From Methylococcaceae bacterium (GTDB lineage: Bacteria; Pseudomonadota; Gammaproteobacteria; Methylococcales; Methylomonadaceae), in assembly GCA_030626845.1 (NCBI GenBank), contig DAOUTG010000002.1, positions 1 to 64,000 of the forward strand: a stretch of DNA of 64,000 nucleotides, read 5' to 3'. Of the stretch, positions 18,161 through 26,841 are shown piece after piece. The first letter of the stretch is position 1. The number at the start of each line of letters is the position of its first letter. Below the pieces are notes generated by a model. It had not been told where the DNA came from. It did not search any database and worked only from the letters and a program-made list of their open reading frames with translations. The translations under genes were made by a program, and so were the position numbers.

Positions 18161-20794
18161 ATGCGAAACTGGAAACAGTGGCTACCTAGTTTGATAGGGG
18201 CTACGATTGTTATTGCAATTATTTTATATGTTGCTTTTTACTTCATTTTTCTCGATCTTTTAGTCGATTTATGGTGGTTTAGCTCATTAGAATTAGAAGG
18301 CTATTTTTGGCTAAAATTGCTTTACCGCTTTATTTTATCAGGTGGAGTGACGGTCGCTTTTTTTGCTATTTTCTTTTTTCATTTCTGGATTGCATCACGC
18401 TATTTAGGACTTAATCCGCCTGATGAAGTTTTATTAGATGTAGATAAACGCAAACGCTTCCAAAAATTTTCAGAAGTGTTTATGGAAGGCTCGACTAAAG
18501 TTTATACCCCTTTATCCTTTATTCTTGCTGTGGTTATTGCACTCCCATTTTATGACCAATGGGAATCTGCCTTATTATTCTTTTTTGGTGAAAACTCAGG
18601 TGTCACTGAACCCGTTTATGGCCATGATATTAGTTTTTATTTATTTTCTTATCCTATCTACGCATTGGTTCAACAAGAATTATTAATTACCTCAATTATC
18701 TTGTTTTTTTTGGTGAGTTTCTTATATTGGATAGAGCATATTTTTGTTCCAGATCAACAGACAGAGTATCCATTAGGGGCAAAAATCCACTTAACTATTT
18801 TATTGAGTTTTGTCGTTTTATTTGTTATTTGCGGCTTCTTTTTAGAACGTTTTTCATTATTGTATGTAGATTCTCATGAACCCGTTTTTTTTGGACCAGG
18901 TTTTGTGGAAATACGCTATGAATTGCCCTTAATTTGGATGGCGGTTATTAGTTTTCTAATAATTGCTATTGCGGCGGTTGTTTTTATTTTTTCACAAAAA
19001 CATCGAGCAAAATGGCCACTAGGGGCTTCAATTGCAGTTTTCTTATCTGTGCTGGGTTTACAAGCGGTTGAATTTATTCCTAATGTGATTAGCAAGTTTA
19101 TTGTTAAACCTAATCCTGTTAAAACAGAAAAAAGTTTTATGGTGAATAATATTAAAGCCACATTAGATGCCTATGGGTTAAATCATATCAAAACCATTGA
19201 TGTTGAAGCGCGGGTTGATGCAACTAAAGATATAGAGGAGTGGACATCACAACAACACTTTGAAAATATTCCTGTGTGGGATAGAGAGCATTTAACCGAT
19301 GGTTATAGACAATTGCAAGGCATTCGTCCTTATTATAAGTTCTTAGCGGTAGATGAAGATCGTTATTTTCTGCGTAATCATCGCCAGCAAGTTAATTTAA
19401 GTGCGCGAGAAATTGATATTACTCAATTACCTAAAGAAGCTCAAAACTGGGAAAATGAACATTTGCGCTATACGCATGGTTATGGTGCAGTGGTTACGCC
19501 TGCAGCACAAGATGCGGGTAAACCCATCATGTGGTATTTACGTGATCTCAATATGCATTCAAATGTGGGGTTCAGTGTCAAAAATCCTGATATTTATTTT
19601 GGACAAGGCAATTATGATTATGCCATTGTGCCTAATGATCTCAATATAAAAGGGCTATCAGATTCTGATTTAAGTCTTAAAGGTAAATATAATGGGGGAG
19701 CGGGTGTACTTATTCCCTCTTACTTTAGAAAGTTATTGTTTGCCTTCTATCTTAAGGATACCAACATATTTTTTTCCCCTAATATTTCTCAAGAAAGTAG
19801 GGTTTTACTGCGTCGGAATATTATCAAACGTATTAATACGTTAACCCCATTTTTACATTTAGATAAAGACCCTTATTTGGTAATCACCAAAGACCGTTTC
19901 TTTTGGGTGCAGGATGCTTATACTTTATCCAATAAATATCCTGTTTCAAAACCTGCTCAAAGTGACTTTTTAGATAGCGATCAAGATTTTAATTATATCC
20001 GTAATTCAGTAAAAATCACAATTGATGCTTATGGCGGGGGGGTTAATTATTATATTTCTGACCCTGATGATCCCATTATTCAAGCCTATAGTCGTGCCTA
20101 CCCTGGGGTTTTTCAAAACTTAGATGAAATGCCAGAGGAATTACGTGAACATTTACGTTACCCACGAGACCTTTATTATTTACAAATGAAGGTTTATGCT
20201 AAGTATCATCAACAATCCCCTGAGCTATTTTACGAACAAGCGGAGACTTGGCAGTTTGCAACGATTAATAAGAAACCTGTATTGCCTTATTTTATTACCA
20301 TGGATTTTGATAACTGTAATAATCGTGAAGAATTTGTGATGATTAACCCAATGACACCTGTTCGTCGAGATAATTTAAGCATGGTAGGTATTGCAGGGAC
20401 ATTGGATAAAAAAGACTGTGGGTTAGCTTATAAGCCTGAAATTACCATTTATAAATTTCATAAGGATACTCAAGTTAATGGGCCAGCCCAAGTGGATGCT
20501 TTGATTGATCAAAATCCTGAAATATCAGAACAATTTACCCTTTGGGATCAACATGGATCAGAGGTAAAGCGTGGGCGGATGATTATCTTGCCGATGGGGA
20601 ACTCGATGCTTTATGTTCAACCTATTTATATGATTTCGACTAAAACTAAAATTCCAGAATTAGTCCGAGTGATTGTCTCAATCGGTAATCAAGTGGTGAT
20701 GGATAAAACTTTACGTTCCGCTTTTAAACGTTTAAAAACACGTTTTATTCGTCATGCGAAAGATAGTACAGGCATTAGTGAATTTGATAAATAG
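18161..20794 (+). CDS. UPF0182 family large membrane protein
   Basis: Matches the uncharacterised UPF0182/COG1615 family in size (877) and layout: about seven hydrophobic segments in the first ~330 residues, then a large soluble part with family-typical stretches (NNIKATLDAYGL, FYLKDTNIFFSPNIS, DAYTLSNKYPVS, SVKITIDAYGG). Function unknown. AGAGGG precedes the ATG at good spacing. It is monocistronic. Confidence 0.88.
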   Translation: MRNWKQWLPSLIGATIVIAIILYVAFYFIFLDLLVDLWWFSSLELEGYFWLKLLYRFILSGGVTVAFFAIFFFHFWIASRYLGLNPPDEVLLDVDKRKRFQKFSEVFMEGSTKVYTPLSFILAVVIALPFYDQWESALLFFFGENSGVTEPVYGHDISFYLFSYPIYALVQQELLITSIILFFLVSFLYWIEHIFVPDQQTEYPLGAKIHLTILLSFVVLFVICGFFLERFSLLYVDSHEPVFFGPGFVEIRYELPLIWMAVISFLIIAIAAVVFIFSQKHRAKWPLGASIAVFLSVLGLQAVEFIPNVISKFIVKPNPVKTEKSFMVNNIKATLDAYGLNHIKTIDVEARVDATKDIEEWTSQQHFENIPVWDREHLTDGYRQLQGIRPYYKFLAVDEDRYFLRNHRQQVNLSAREIDITQLPKEAQNWENEHLRYTHGYGAVVTPAAQDAGKPIMWYLRDLNMHSNVGFSVKNPDIYFGQGNYDYAIVPNDLNIKGLSDSDLSLKGKYNGGAGVLIPSYFRKLLFAFYLKDTNIFFSPNISQESRVLLRRNIIKRINTLTPFLHLDKDPYLVITKDRFFWVQDAYTLSNKYPVSKPAQSDFLDSDQDFNYIRNSVKITIDAYGGGVNYYISDPDDPIIQAYSRAYPGVFQNLDEMPEELREHLRYPRDLYYLQMKVYAKYHQQSPELFYEQAETWQFATINKKPVLPYFITMDFDNCNNREEFVMINPMTPVRRDNLSMVGIAGTLDKKDCGLAYKPEITIYKFHKDTQVNGPAQVDALIDQNPEISEQFTLWDQHGSEVKRGRMIILPMGNSMLYVQPIYMISTKTKIPELVRVIVSIGNQVVMDKTLRSAFKRLKTRFIRHAKDSTGISEFDK

Positions 20795-20846
20795 ACTACT
20801 GAGGGTAAAAAAGTAGTTAAAGAATAATGACCACTTGCTGCTTACT

Positions 20847-20869
20847 TAGGGTGGAATAAGTCCACCCTA
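20847..20869. repeat. Palindromic repeat, family 1 (best copy)
   Basis: TAGGGTGGA and TCCACCCTA form a perfect 9-bp stem with an ATAAG loop. It lies between the convergent ends of the UPF0182 gene and pqqC. The pqqC-side flank reads CGC. It is the clearest member of the TAGGGTGG palindrome family. Confidence 0.7.
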
Positions 20870-20883
20870 CGCAAACCAATGAC

Positions 20884-21612
20884 TTATTTTTCAATATTAA
20901 AATAGGGGGGCATATTATTAATATAAGCCATATACATAGCATCTGCCATTGTCCACAATACATTGAGTTTGAATTGTAAAATATCAACCATACGTTGTTG
21001 TTGTTCACGGGTTTTATACCAATCTAAGGTAATATCTAGCCCATGTTCAACATCACGCCGTGCTTCTGTTAAACGTTTTCTAAAATAAATATAACCTGTC
21101 TTTTCAACCCAAGGATACATCTCTGGCCAATTATCTAAACGCTGTTGATGAATCTTTGGGGCAAATAATTCAGTTAAAGAAGAACTTGCCGCCTCATGCC
21201 ATTCAGCGCGTCTTGCGAAATTTACATAAGCTTCAACGGCAAATTTTACGCCTGGCAAAACATGTTCCAATGAAGTTATTTCTTCACGAGTTAAACCTAC
21301 TGCAATGCCTAATTGTACCCATGCTTCAATGCCACCTTCATCCCCAGGATGACCATCATGATCTAAAATTCGTTGTGTCCAAAGAGCACGGGTTTCACGA
21401 TCTGGGCAATTAGCGAGAATATTAGCATCTTTAATTGGAATCATTATTTGATAATAAAAACGATTAGCAACCCAGCCTTGTAATTGCTTCTTCGTTAATT
21501 TACCTTCATTCATCAGTGTATGGTAGGGGTGATAAATATGATAATATTTTTCCATCCCCCGTAATTGCGCTTCAAATTCTACTCGTGTCCACGCGATTTT
21601 ATTATGCATCAT
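20884..21612 (-). CDS. pqqC: Pyrroloquinoline-quinone synthase PqqC
   Basis: Cofactor-free oxidase performing the final ring closure and oxidation in PQQ synthesis. The family signature is strong: [44 protein letters not shown], and [16 protein letters not shown]. Length (242) is normal. No pqqA, B, D or E is adjacent, so this is either a detached or an extra copy. PQQ serves methanol and other quinoprotein dehydrogenases. Confidence 0.95.
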   Translation of the reverse strand: MMHNKIAWTRVEFEAQLRGMEKYYHIYHPYHTLMNEGKLTKKQLQGWVANRFYYQIMIPIKDANILANCPDRETRALWTQRILDHDGHPGDEGGIEAWVQLGIAVGLTREEITSLEHVLPGVKFAVEAYVNFARRAEWHEAASSSLTELFAPKIHQQRLDNWPEMYPWVEKTGYIYFRKRLTEARRDVEHGLDITLDWYKTREQQQRMVDILQFKLNVLWTMADAMYMAYINNMPPYFNIEK

Positions 21613-22067
21613 TATTACCTTTTATATATCAGAAACTCTAACTAAATTTACAAAAGCGCCTACCTCTAACAGTCCGCCAAAACAGGCAAGGGGGATAAAA
21701 GAATACGGCTAAATATTAATACAAATAGAACTTGCCTATTTTGCACAACCATTATAAATTAAACCCTATTGCTATTTTTTATATTTTTCTAATAGCATTC
21801 TACACCTTACTATGGTGGTAATCCACTGGTAGGATTGTTCAATAAAACATGAGAATTTTGAAGAAAATATAAAAAAATTCTCTGTCCATGACAAAAATGT
21901 AAATCGGAGTCCAAAATATGTTTTTGACTCCAGTATTTGATTGATTTATAAGTAATTTACTTTTCACACTATTTTTTGTCATGTACAGAAAATAAGTTAT
22001 TAGAGGTGTTTTTATATAATCATCTGATAAAATGTGCAATTAATTTTAACTGCAATATTTGATAACT
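21613..22067. other. pqqC-queF intergenic region
   Basis: No gene is seen. The stretch holds a 7-bp inverted repeat AGGCAAG (21684-21690) / CTTGCCT (21731-21737) near pqqC, a short GTGG/CCAC hairpin around 21814-21826, and one copy of the MITE-like element (21882-21988). The remainder is AT-rich and presumably contains the divergent promoters. Confidence 0.6.
21882..21988. mobile_element. MITE-like inverted-repeat element, copy 1
   Basis: A ~107-bp element bounded by CTGTCCATGACAAAAA and, inverted, TTTTTTGTCATGTACAG. Inside is a nested GGAGTC...GACTCC palindrome and the conserved core ATTTATAAGTAATTTA. It matches 49605-49710 directly and 56653-56761 in reverse. No coding capacity and no clear target duplication are visible. 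Confidence 0.75.
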
Positions 22068-22421
22068 ATGACTACAAAACCAAGTAAAGACTTAGAAACC
22101 TTTGAAAACCCTCAATCAGGGCGTGATTATACGATTAATATTGATATTCCAGAATTTACTTGTCTATGCCCAAAAACAGGTCAACCTGATTTTGCAACGA
22201 TTCGTATTGAGTATGTTCCGAATAAACTGTGTATTGAGCTTAAGGCGTTAAAATTATATATGTGGGCATTTCGGGATGAAGGGGCATTTCATGAAGCCGT
22301 GACTAATGAAATTTTAGATGATTTAGTGAAGGCGATTGACCCAACCTTTATCCGTGTTCAGGCTGAATTTAATGTTCGTGGCGGACTTTATACTACGATC
22401 ACGGTTGAACATACCCAATAG
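22068..22421 (+). CDS. queF: NADPH-dependent 7-cyano-7-deazaguanine reductase QueF
   Basis: Reduces preQ0 to preQ1 in queuosine synthesis. It is the short single-domain type (117 residues). The active site [15 protein letters not shown] contains the thioimide-forming Cys34 and nearby Asp41. The NADPH/substrate region shows [16 protein letters not shown] with the family's E-x-K-S/A-L-K pattern. The start is taken at the ATG at 22068; an in-frame TTG three codons earlier is less likely. A terminator follows. Confidence 0.95.
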   Translation: MTTKPSKDLETFENPQSGRDYTINIDIPEFTCLCPKTGQPDFATIRIEYVPNKLCIELKALKLYMWAFRDEGAFHEAVTNEILDDLVKAIDPTFIRVQAEFNVRGGLYTTITVEHTQ

Positions 22422-22434
22422 ATGCTCGCTATTT

Positions 22435-22462
22435 AGATGATAGATTTTTTCTATCATCTTTT
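22435..22462 (+). terminator. Intrinsic terminator between queF and lptG
   Basis: AGATGATAG (22435-22443) and CTATCATCT (22451-22459) form a perfect 9-bp stem with a T-rich 7-base loop, followed by TTTT overlapping the stem end. It lies six bases before the lptG stop, so it may serve both convergent genes. Confidence 0.6.
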
Positions 22463-22467
22463 CAGCA

Positions 22468-23535
22468 TTATTTTACTTTATTAATTGCATAACAGGCGGT
22501 CATAAAAACAAGTGTCCCTGGCAGGACTGCAACTATAATTGGGTTTAAGTCATAAACTAGCCCCATATGATTAGTTATTTTATCTAAAATATTAAAGCCC
22601 ATTCCAATAATTATCCCTGCCATTAATCGTCCCCCCATACTTGAACCCCGTTTAATCCCAATCACAAACGGTGTTGCAACCATGAGCATGACAAAGATAA
22701 CTAAGGGGTTGATTAAGCGTCCCCAAAATGCGGCTTCAAATGTTTTTGACTTTTGATTATTATTTTTGAGAAAATCAATGTATTGAGCTAAATCAAATAA
22801 TGAAAGGTTATCAGGTTTAACCACGATAATTTTTAATAAATCAGGTGCAATGGAGGTCTTCCATATCTGCTCATCTTCATGGGTAGGGTTAATTTGGTTT
22901 TCAGTAATTTCTGAACGTGCTATATCAGTTAAACGCCATTGTTCATTACCTATAAATTCACCCGTTTGTGCATGAGTAATCTGAGTCAGTCTTTTTTGTG
23001 CGTTTAATTGATAAATACTCACATTACTTAATTGTGATTGGTTTTTTACTTCACGAATATTAACAAATTTATTCCCTTCTCGAAGCCAAATTCCATAACG
23101 CGTATGCATAATGACCTTATTATGCTGAGAACTGGTTTTTAATAGGCGAGCAGAACGTTCAGCTTGCGGGGCAATAAATTCGCCAACACTCATGGCAACG
23201 ATGACTAAAACAACCCCTGCAATCATCACTGAGCGAATAATACCCATAACAGAGACTCCCGCAGAACGCATGGCGATAATTTCACTATGATTTGCCATCG
23301 TACCTAAGACAAATAAACTGCCTAATAAGGCAGAAGAGGGGACGAGTTCATAAAAAACGCGCGGTGAAGTGAGTAACAGGTATAAAAATATTTCTTTAAG
23401 TCCATAATTACCCGTTCCCATATCTTTAAGCTCATCACTAAAGGTAAAAAGATTAAAGAGGGTTAATAATAATATGAGGGCTAAAAATGAGCCTTTTAGA
23501 ACTTCTTTAACAATATGAAATGTTAATAGATTCAT
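22468..23535 (-). CDS. lptG: LPS export ABC transporter permease LptG
   Basis: With LptF forms the inner-membrane permease that extracts lipopolysaccharide and passes it to LptC. There are three N-terminal membrane helices, a periplasmic beta-jellyroll (about residues 130-265), and three C-terminal helices. Family segments: ALLGSLFVLGTMANHSEIIAM and FWGRLINPLVIFVMLMVATPF. Length (355) is normal. It overlaps lptF by 4 bases. Confidence 0.95.
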   Translation of the reverse strand: MNLLTFHIVKEVLKGSFLALILLLTLFNLFTFSDELKDMGTGNYGLKEIFLYLLLTSPRVFYELVPSSALLGSLFVLGTMANHSEIIAMRSAGVSVMGIIRSVMIAGVVLVIVAMSVGEFIAPQAERSARLLKTSSQHNKVIMHTRYGIWLREGNKFVNIREVKNQSQLSNVSIYQLNAQKRLTQITHAQTGEFIGNEQWRLTDIARSEITENQINPTHEDEQIWKTSIAPDLLKIIVVKPDNLSLFDLAQYIDFLKNNNQKSKTFEAAFWGRLINPLVIFVMLMVATPFVIGIKRGSSMGGRLMAGIIIGMGFNILDKITNHMGLVYDLNPIIVAVLPGTLVFMTACYAINKVK

Positions 23536-24668
23536 AATTTACCCCTTGAAATAAGTTTTTGGAACATCCATTTTAAGCCGTAAAGTCTCACTAATAAGAC
23601 CGTGGTAAGACAGAGCATTAATGAATAAACCCAAAATTGTCCTATCCATAGAGGAATCGTTTCTGTTTTTAACCAACTATAATTGACCCGACTGATATTA
23701 CCGTAAACAAAATAAATTAAAAAGGCAAATAATAAGCTTCCATAAACACCACCACGGGGTGATAATTTAGCCAGTGGAACAGCAAGTAAGCTTAAAAAGA
23801 TAACACCTAAGGGGATGGATAAACGTTTTTGTAATTCTACTTTGTCTTCAATTTTTACAGATTCTTTTAATTTATCTGTACTAATGGCATCACGGTGATA
23901 AAACACCGCCGATGATTTTTTATCAATTCTAACCGCATATTCATCAAATCGTTCTAAAATGAAATTAGCTTGACCTGGGATACCTTGGCTACGTTCTCCT
24001 TTGGTTAAAATAATATATTTTCCTCCAGGTAGATTTCTTAAAAAACCATGTTTAGCATTAATAGTTCCAGGTTTCCCCTGTTGACGATTTTGAATAAAGA
24101 TGTTGTGCATTTGTTGGTTTTCATCAATTTCTTCGGTGTAAAATACTAAATCACCGTGACTATATTCACTAAATCGTCCAGCAGAAACACCCCTAATATC
24201 GGCTGTTTCCATATCTTTATTTGTTAAGACCAGCATTTTTTCTTCTGCCCAGGGGGCTGCATAAAGTGAAAATTGATAAGCGATAATACTCAACGGAAAA
24301 ACTAATAAAAATACCGCCCGATAAATACGAACAACACCGCCGCCTGCAGTTGAAATGGCAGCCATTTCTTGATCTCGGTACATGCGCCCTAAAACCATTA
24401 ATATGGCCATAAAAATAGAGGCGGGAAGAAAAGATGCAATCGCCACGATGATTTTTAATCCTAATATATCAATGGCCGTTTCACCCGAAATAGTCCCCTC
24501 TATAGCTAAGGCCAATACTTTGATAAATTTACGACTCACAATAATAATGACGATAACAGATAATACCGAGGTCACTGTTTTAAATAAATCCCAAGCAATC
24601 ATTCTGTCTAATATGCCAATAAAGCGATAACTAATGATGTTTGGAACTTTTTTTAATACATTCTTCAT
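23532..24668 (-). CDS. lptF: LPS export ABC transporter permease LptF
   Basis: Partner of LptG, with the same helix-jellyroll-helix plan. Typical stretches are FLPASIFMAILMVLGRMYRDQEMAA and LQKRLSIPLGVIFLSLLAVPLA. AAGGAG stands six bases before the ATG. The divergent arrangement with pepA across a 184-base spacer is the classic gammaproteobacterial order. Confidence 0.95.
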   Translation of the reverse strand: MKNVLKKVPNIISYRFIGILDRMIAWDLFKTVTSVLSVIVIIIVSRKFIKVLALAIEGTISGETAIDILGLKIIVAIASFLPASIFMAILMVLGRMYRDQEMAAISTAGGGVVRIYRAVFLLVFPLSIIAYQFSLYAAPWAEEKMLVLTNKDMETADIRGVSAGRFSEYSHGDLVFYTEEIDENQQMHNIFIQNRQQGKPGTINAKHGFLRNLPGGKYIILTKGERSQGIPGQANFILERFDEYAVRIDKKSSAVFYHRDAISTDKLKESVKIEDKVELQKRLSIPLGVIFLSLLAVPLAKLSPRGGVYGSLLFAFLIYFVYGNISRVNYSWLKTETIPLWIGQFWVYSLMLCLTTVLLVRLYGLKWMFQKLISRGKL

Positions 24669-24852
24669 GCAGGTCTCCTTAAATACTCATGTATAATTTA
24701 GCTTTTAAATTAAGTTAATACTGCTTTAAGTTTAAGATTAACGCCTAAAGGTTTTATTTCTAATCTATACTTAAATTCAGATGGTTAAGCATCTCAAAAA
24801 TTTTAAACTGCCTGTTTACCTTTCAAAATAATAAAATTACAATTAGAAAATT

Positions 24853-26340
24853 ATGGACTATTCTATAGAAAGCCTGTCGTTAGACCAACTAGAAACTGAC
24901 TGCATTATCGTTGGTGTTTATAAAAATCAACAGTTAAGCCCTTCTGCGGAAGTGGTTGATGACAAGGCACACCAACTTATTCACAATCTTATTGAACGCG
25001 GCGATATTAAAGGAAAAAATAGTGAAACACTGCTGATTAGCGTTGTTCCTGATAGTTGTATTCAACGAGTATTATTAGTAGGTTTAGGAGACAAAGAAAA
25101 ATTTAATCTGAAATTATATCGAAAAGCACTTCTAGCGGCAGTAAAAGCAATTAAAAACACGCAAATAAAATCTGTCTGCTGTACTTTAGCTGAAATTGAA
25201 TTAGAAGGGTGTGATTATCAATGGCGTTGCCGACAAATCATTGAAATATTTGATGATGCTTTATATCAATTTATTGAAACTAAAAGTATTACCCCCCCTC
25301 CTATCGTCTTATCAAAGCTTCAAATTACGGTAGCTGAAAAAAATAAAACTCAAGCAAAAGCAGGATTAACCCAAGGGTTGGCCATAGCTAATGCCGTTTC
25401 ATTAACAAAACATTTAGCCGATTTGCCAGGAAATATTTGTACCCCTACTTTTTTAGCAGAACAAGCCACTAAAATGGCTGATAAATTTTCTAGCATGGGT
25501 ATTGAGGTTTTAGATGAGGCAGATTTAGACTCATTAAAAATGAATTCTTTTTTAGCGGTATCCAGAGGGAGCTATCAGCCTGCTAAATTAATTTGTCTGA
25601 ATTATCAAGGGGGTAGTTCACATAGTAAACCCATTATTTTTGTTGGTAAAGGGTTAACTTTTGACGCAGGGGGAATTTCATTAAAATCGGGTGCGGGTAT
25701 GGATGAAATGAAATATGATATGTGTGGTGGTGCTGCTGTTATTGGCGTTTTACAAGCAGCAGCTCAAATGAAATTACCATTAAATATTATTGGTTTAATT
25801 CCTGCCTCAGAAAATATGCCTGATGCCAATGCGAATAAGCCGGGTGATATATTAACGAGTATGTCAGGTAAAACGATTGAGGTTTTAAACACCGATGCTG
25901 AGGGACGTTTGATTTTATGTGATACGTTAACCTATGCTGAAAAATTTAACCCTGAAATAGTGATTGATTTAGCAACACTCACAGGGGCTTGTCTGGTTGC
26001 GTTAGGACGTATTCCTAGTGGATTATTAGGTAATGACGATGAATTATGTGATGAAATAATCGCTGCGAGCAAGACCGCTTGTGATAGCGTCTGGCGATTA
26101 CCGTTATGGGAAGAATATCAAGATCAATTAAAATCAAATTTTGCTGATATGGCTAATATTGGCGGTCGTGATGCAGGAACAATTACTGCGGCTTGTTTTT
26201 TATCTCGGTTTGCAGAAGATTTCCGTTGGGCGCATTTAGATATTGCAGGAACGGCATGGCGTACAGGAGTAAATAAAGGTGCGACAGGGCGACCTGTGCC
26301 TTTATTGTGTCAATACTTAATCAATCGTGTCAATGCCTGA
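24853..26340 (+). CDS. pepA: Leucyl aminopeptidase PepA
   Basis: Hexameric dizinc M17 aminopeptidase releasing N-terminal residues. The metal site and signature NTDAEGRLIL are present, with FVGKGLTFDAGGISLKSG and YDMCGGAAVIG. Length (495) is normal. In E. coli PepA also binds DNA in Xer recombination and carAB control; whether this one does is unknown. It overlaps holC by 8 bases. Confidence 0.96.
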   Translation: MDYSIESLSLDQLETDCIIVGVYKNQQLSPSAEVVDDKAHQLIHNLIERGDIKGKNSETLLISVVPDSCIQRVLLVGLGDKEKFNLKLYRKALLAAVKAIKNTQIKSVCCTLAEIELEGCDYQWRCRQIIEIFDDALYQFIETKSITPPPIVLSKLQITVAEKNKTQAKAGLTQGLAIANAVSLTKHLADLPGNICTPTFLAEQATKMADKFSSMGIEVLDEADLDSLKMNSFLAVSRGSYQPAKLICLNYQGGSSHSKPIIFVGKGLTFDAGGISLKSGAGMDEMKYDMCGGAAVIGVLQAAAQMKLPLNIIGLIPASENMPDANANKPGDILTSMSGKTIEVLNTDAEGRLILCDTLTYAEKFNPEIVIDLATLTGACLVALGRIPSGLLGNDDELCDEIIAASKTACDSVWRLPLWEEYQDQLKSNFADMANIGGRDAGTITAACFLSRFAEDFRWAHLDIAGTAWRTGVNKGATGRPVPLLCQYLINRVNA

Positions 26341-26761
26341 AATTAGTTTCTATATTCTTTCTTCTGATGAAGAACGTTTACGAAGTTTTTTTTGTTGTAA
26401 ATTGATTGAAAAGGCTTATCGTCAAGGAATATTTTGTTATTTACTAACAGACTCTGATAGTCAAACACGAATGCTGGATAATTTATTATGGACTTTTCGC
26501 CCTAATAGCTTTATTCCTCATGAAATTTATTCAGGTGAATTGCCGACTATGGGTAATATGGTTTTAATTGGTTCATTATTTCCGCCTGATGTTTGGCAAA
26601 AATTAGTGATTAATTTTTCAACACGGACATTAAAAGATTTAGAAAAAACGGGGCGTTTATTAGATATAATTGATAATCATCCGCAAAGAAAGCAAGAAGG
26701 AAAAAATCGCTATCGCTATTATCAGCAACAAGGATTAGAAATACAAACTTTACAGATTTAA
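26333..26761 (+). CDS. holC: DNA polymerase III chi subunit HolC
   Basis: Clamp-loader accessory protein linking polymerase III to single-stranded-DNA-binding protein. The family core is visible as CKLIEKAYRQGIFCYLLTDSDSQTRMLDNLLWTF and FIPHEI. The start is the ATG at 26333 (MPEISFYIL), overlapping the pepA stop; the GTG two codons earlier is less likely. The pepA-holC-valS order is standard. Confidence 0.93.
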   Translation: MPEISFYILSSDEERLRSFFCCKLIEKAYRQGIFCYLLTDSDSQTRMLDNLLWTFRPNSFIPHEIYSGELPTMGNMVLIGSLFPPDVWQKLVINFSTRTLKDLEKTGRLLDIIDNHPQRKQEGKNRYRYYQQQGLEIQTLQI

Positions 26762-26770
26762 AGCATCATT

Positions 26771-26800
26771 TAGTAGGGTGGGCATTTTCCGTTCTACGCT
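26771..26800. repeat. Degenerate palindromic repeat, family 1
   Basis: AGTAGGGTGGG...TTCTACGC retains the sequence of the family-1 palindrome, but pairing is reduced to about GTAG/CTAC. It sits in the 80-base holC-valS spacer. Confidence 0.4.
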
Positions 26801-26841
26801 ATAAACTGCCTCTACGATAAATATTTATATTAATTAAGATT

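Noticed and set aside
21839-22039. 66-codon minus-strand frame around MITE copy 1
   Set aside because: It runs through the inverted-repeat element and has low-complexity AT-driven composition; matching frames are not kept in the other copies.
22000-22067. preQ1 riboswitch before queF
   Set aside because: An AGAGGT is present, but the downstream pairing and A-rich tail of the preQ1-I motif are missing.
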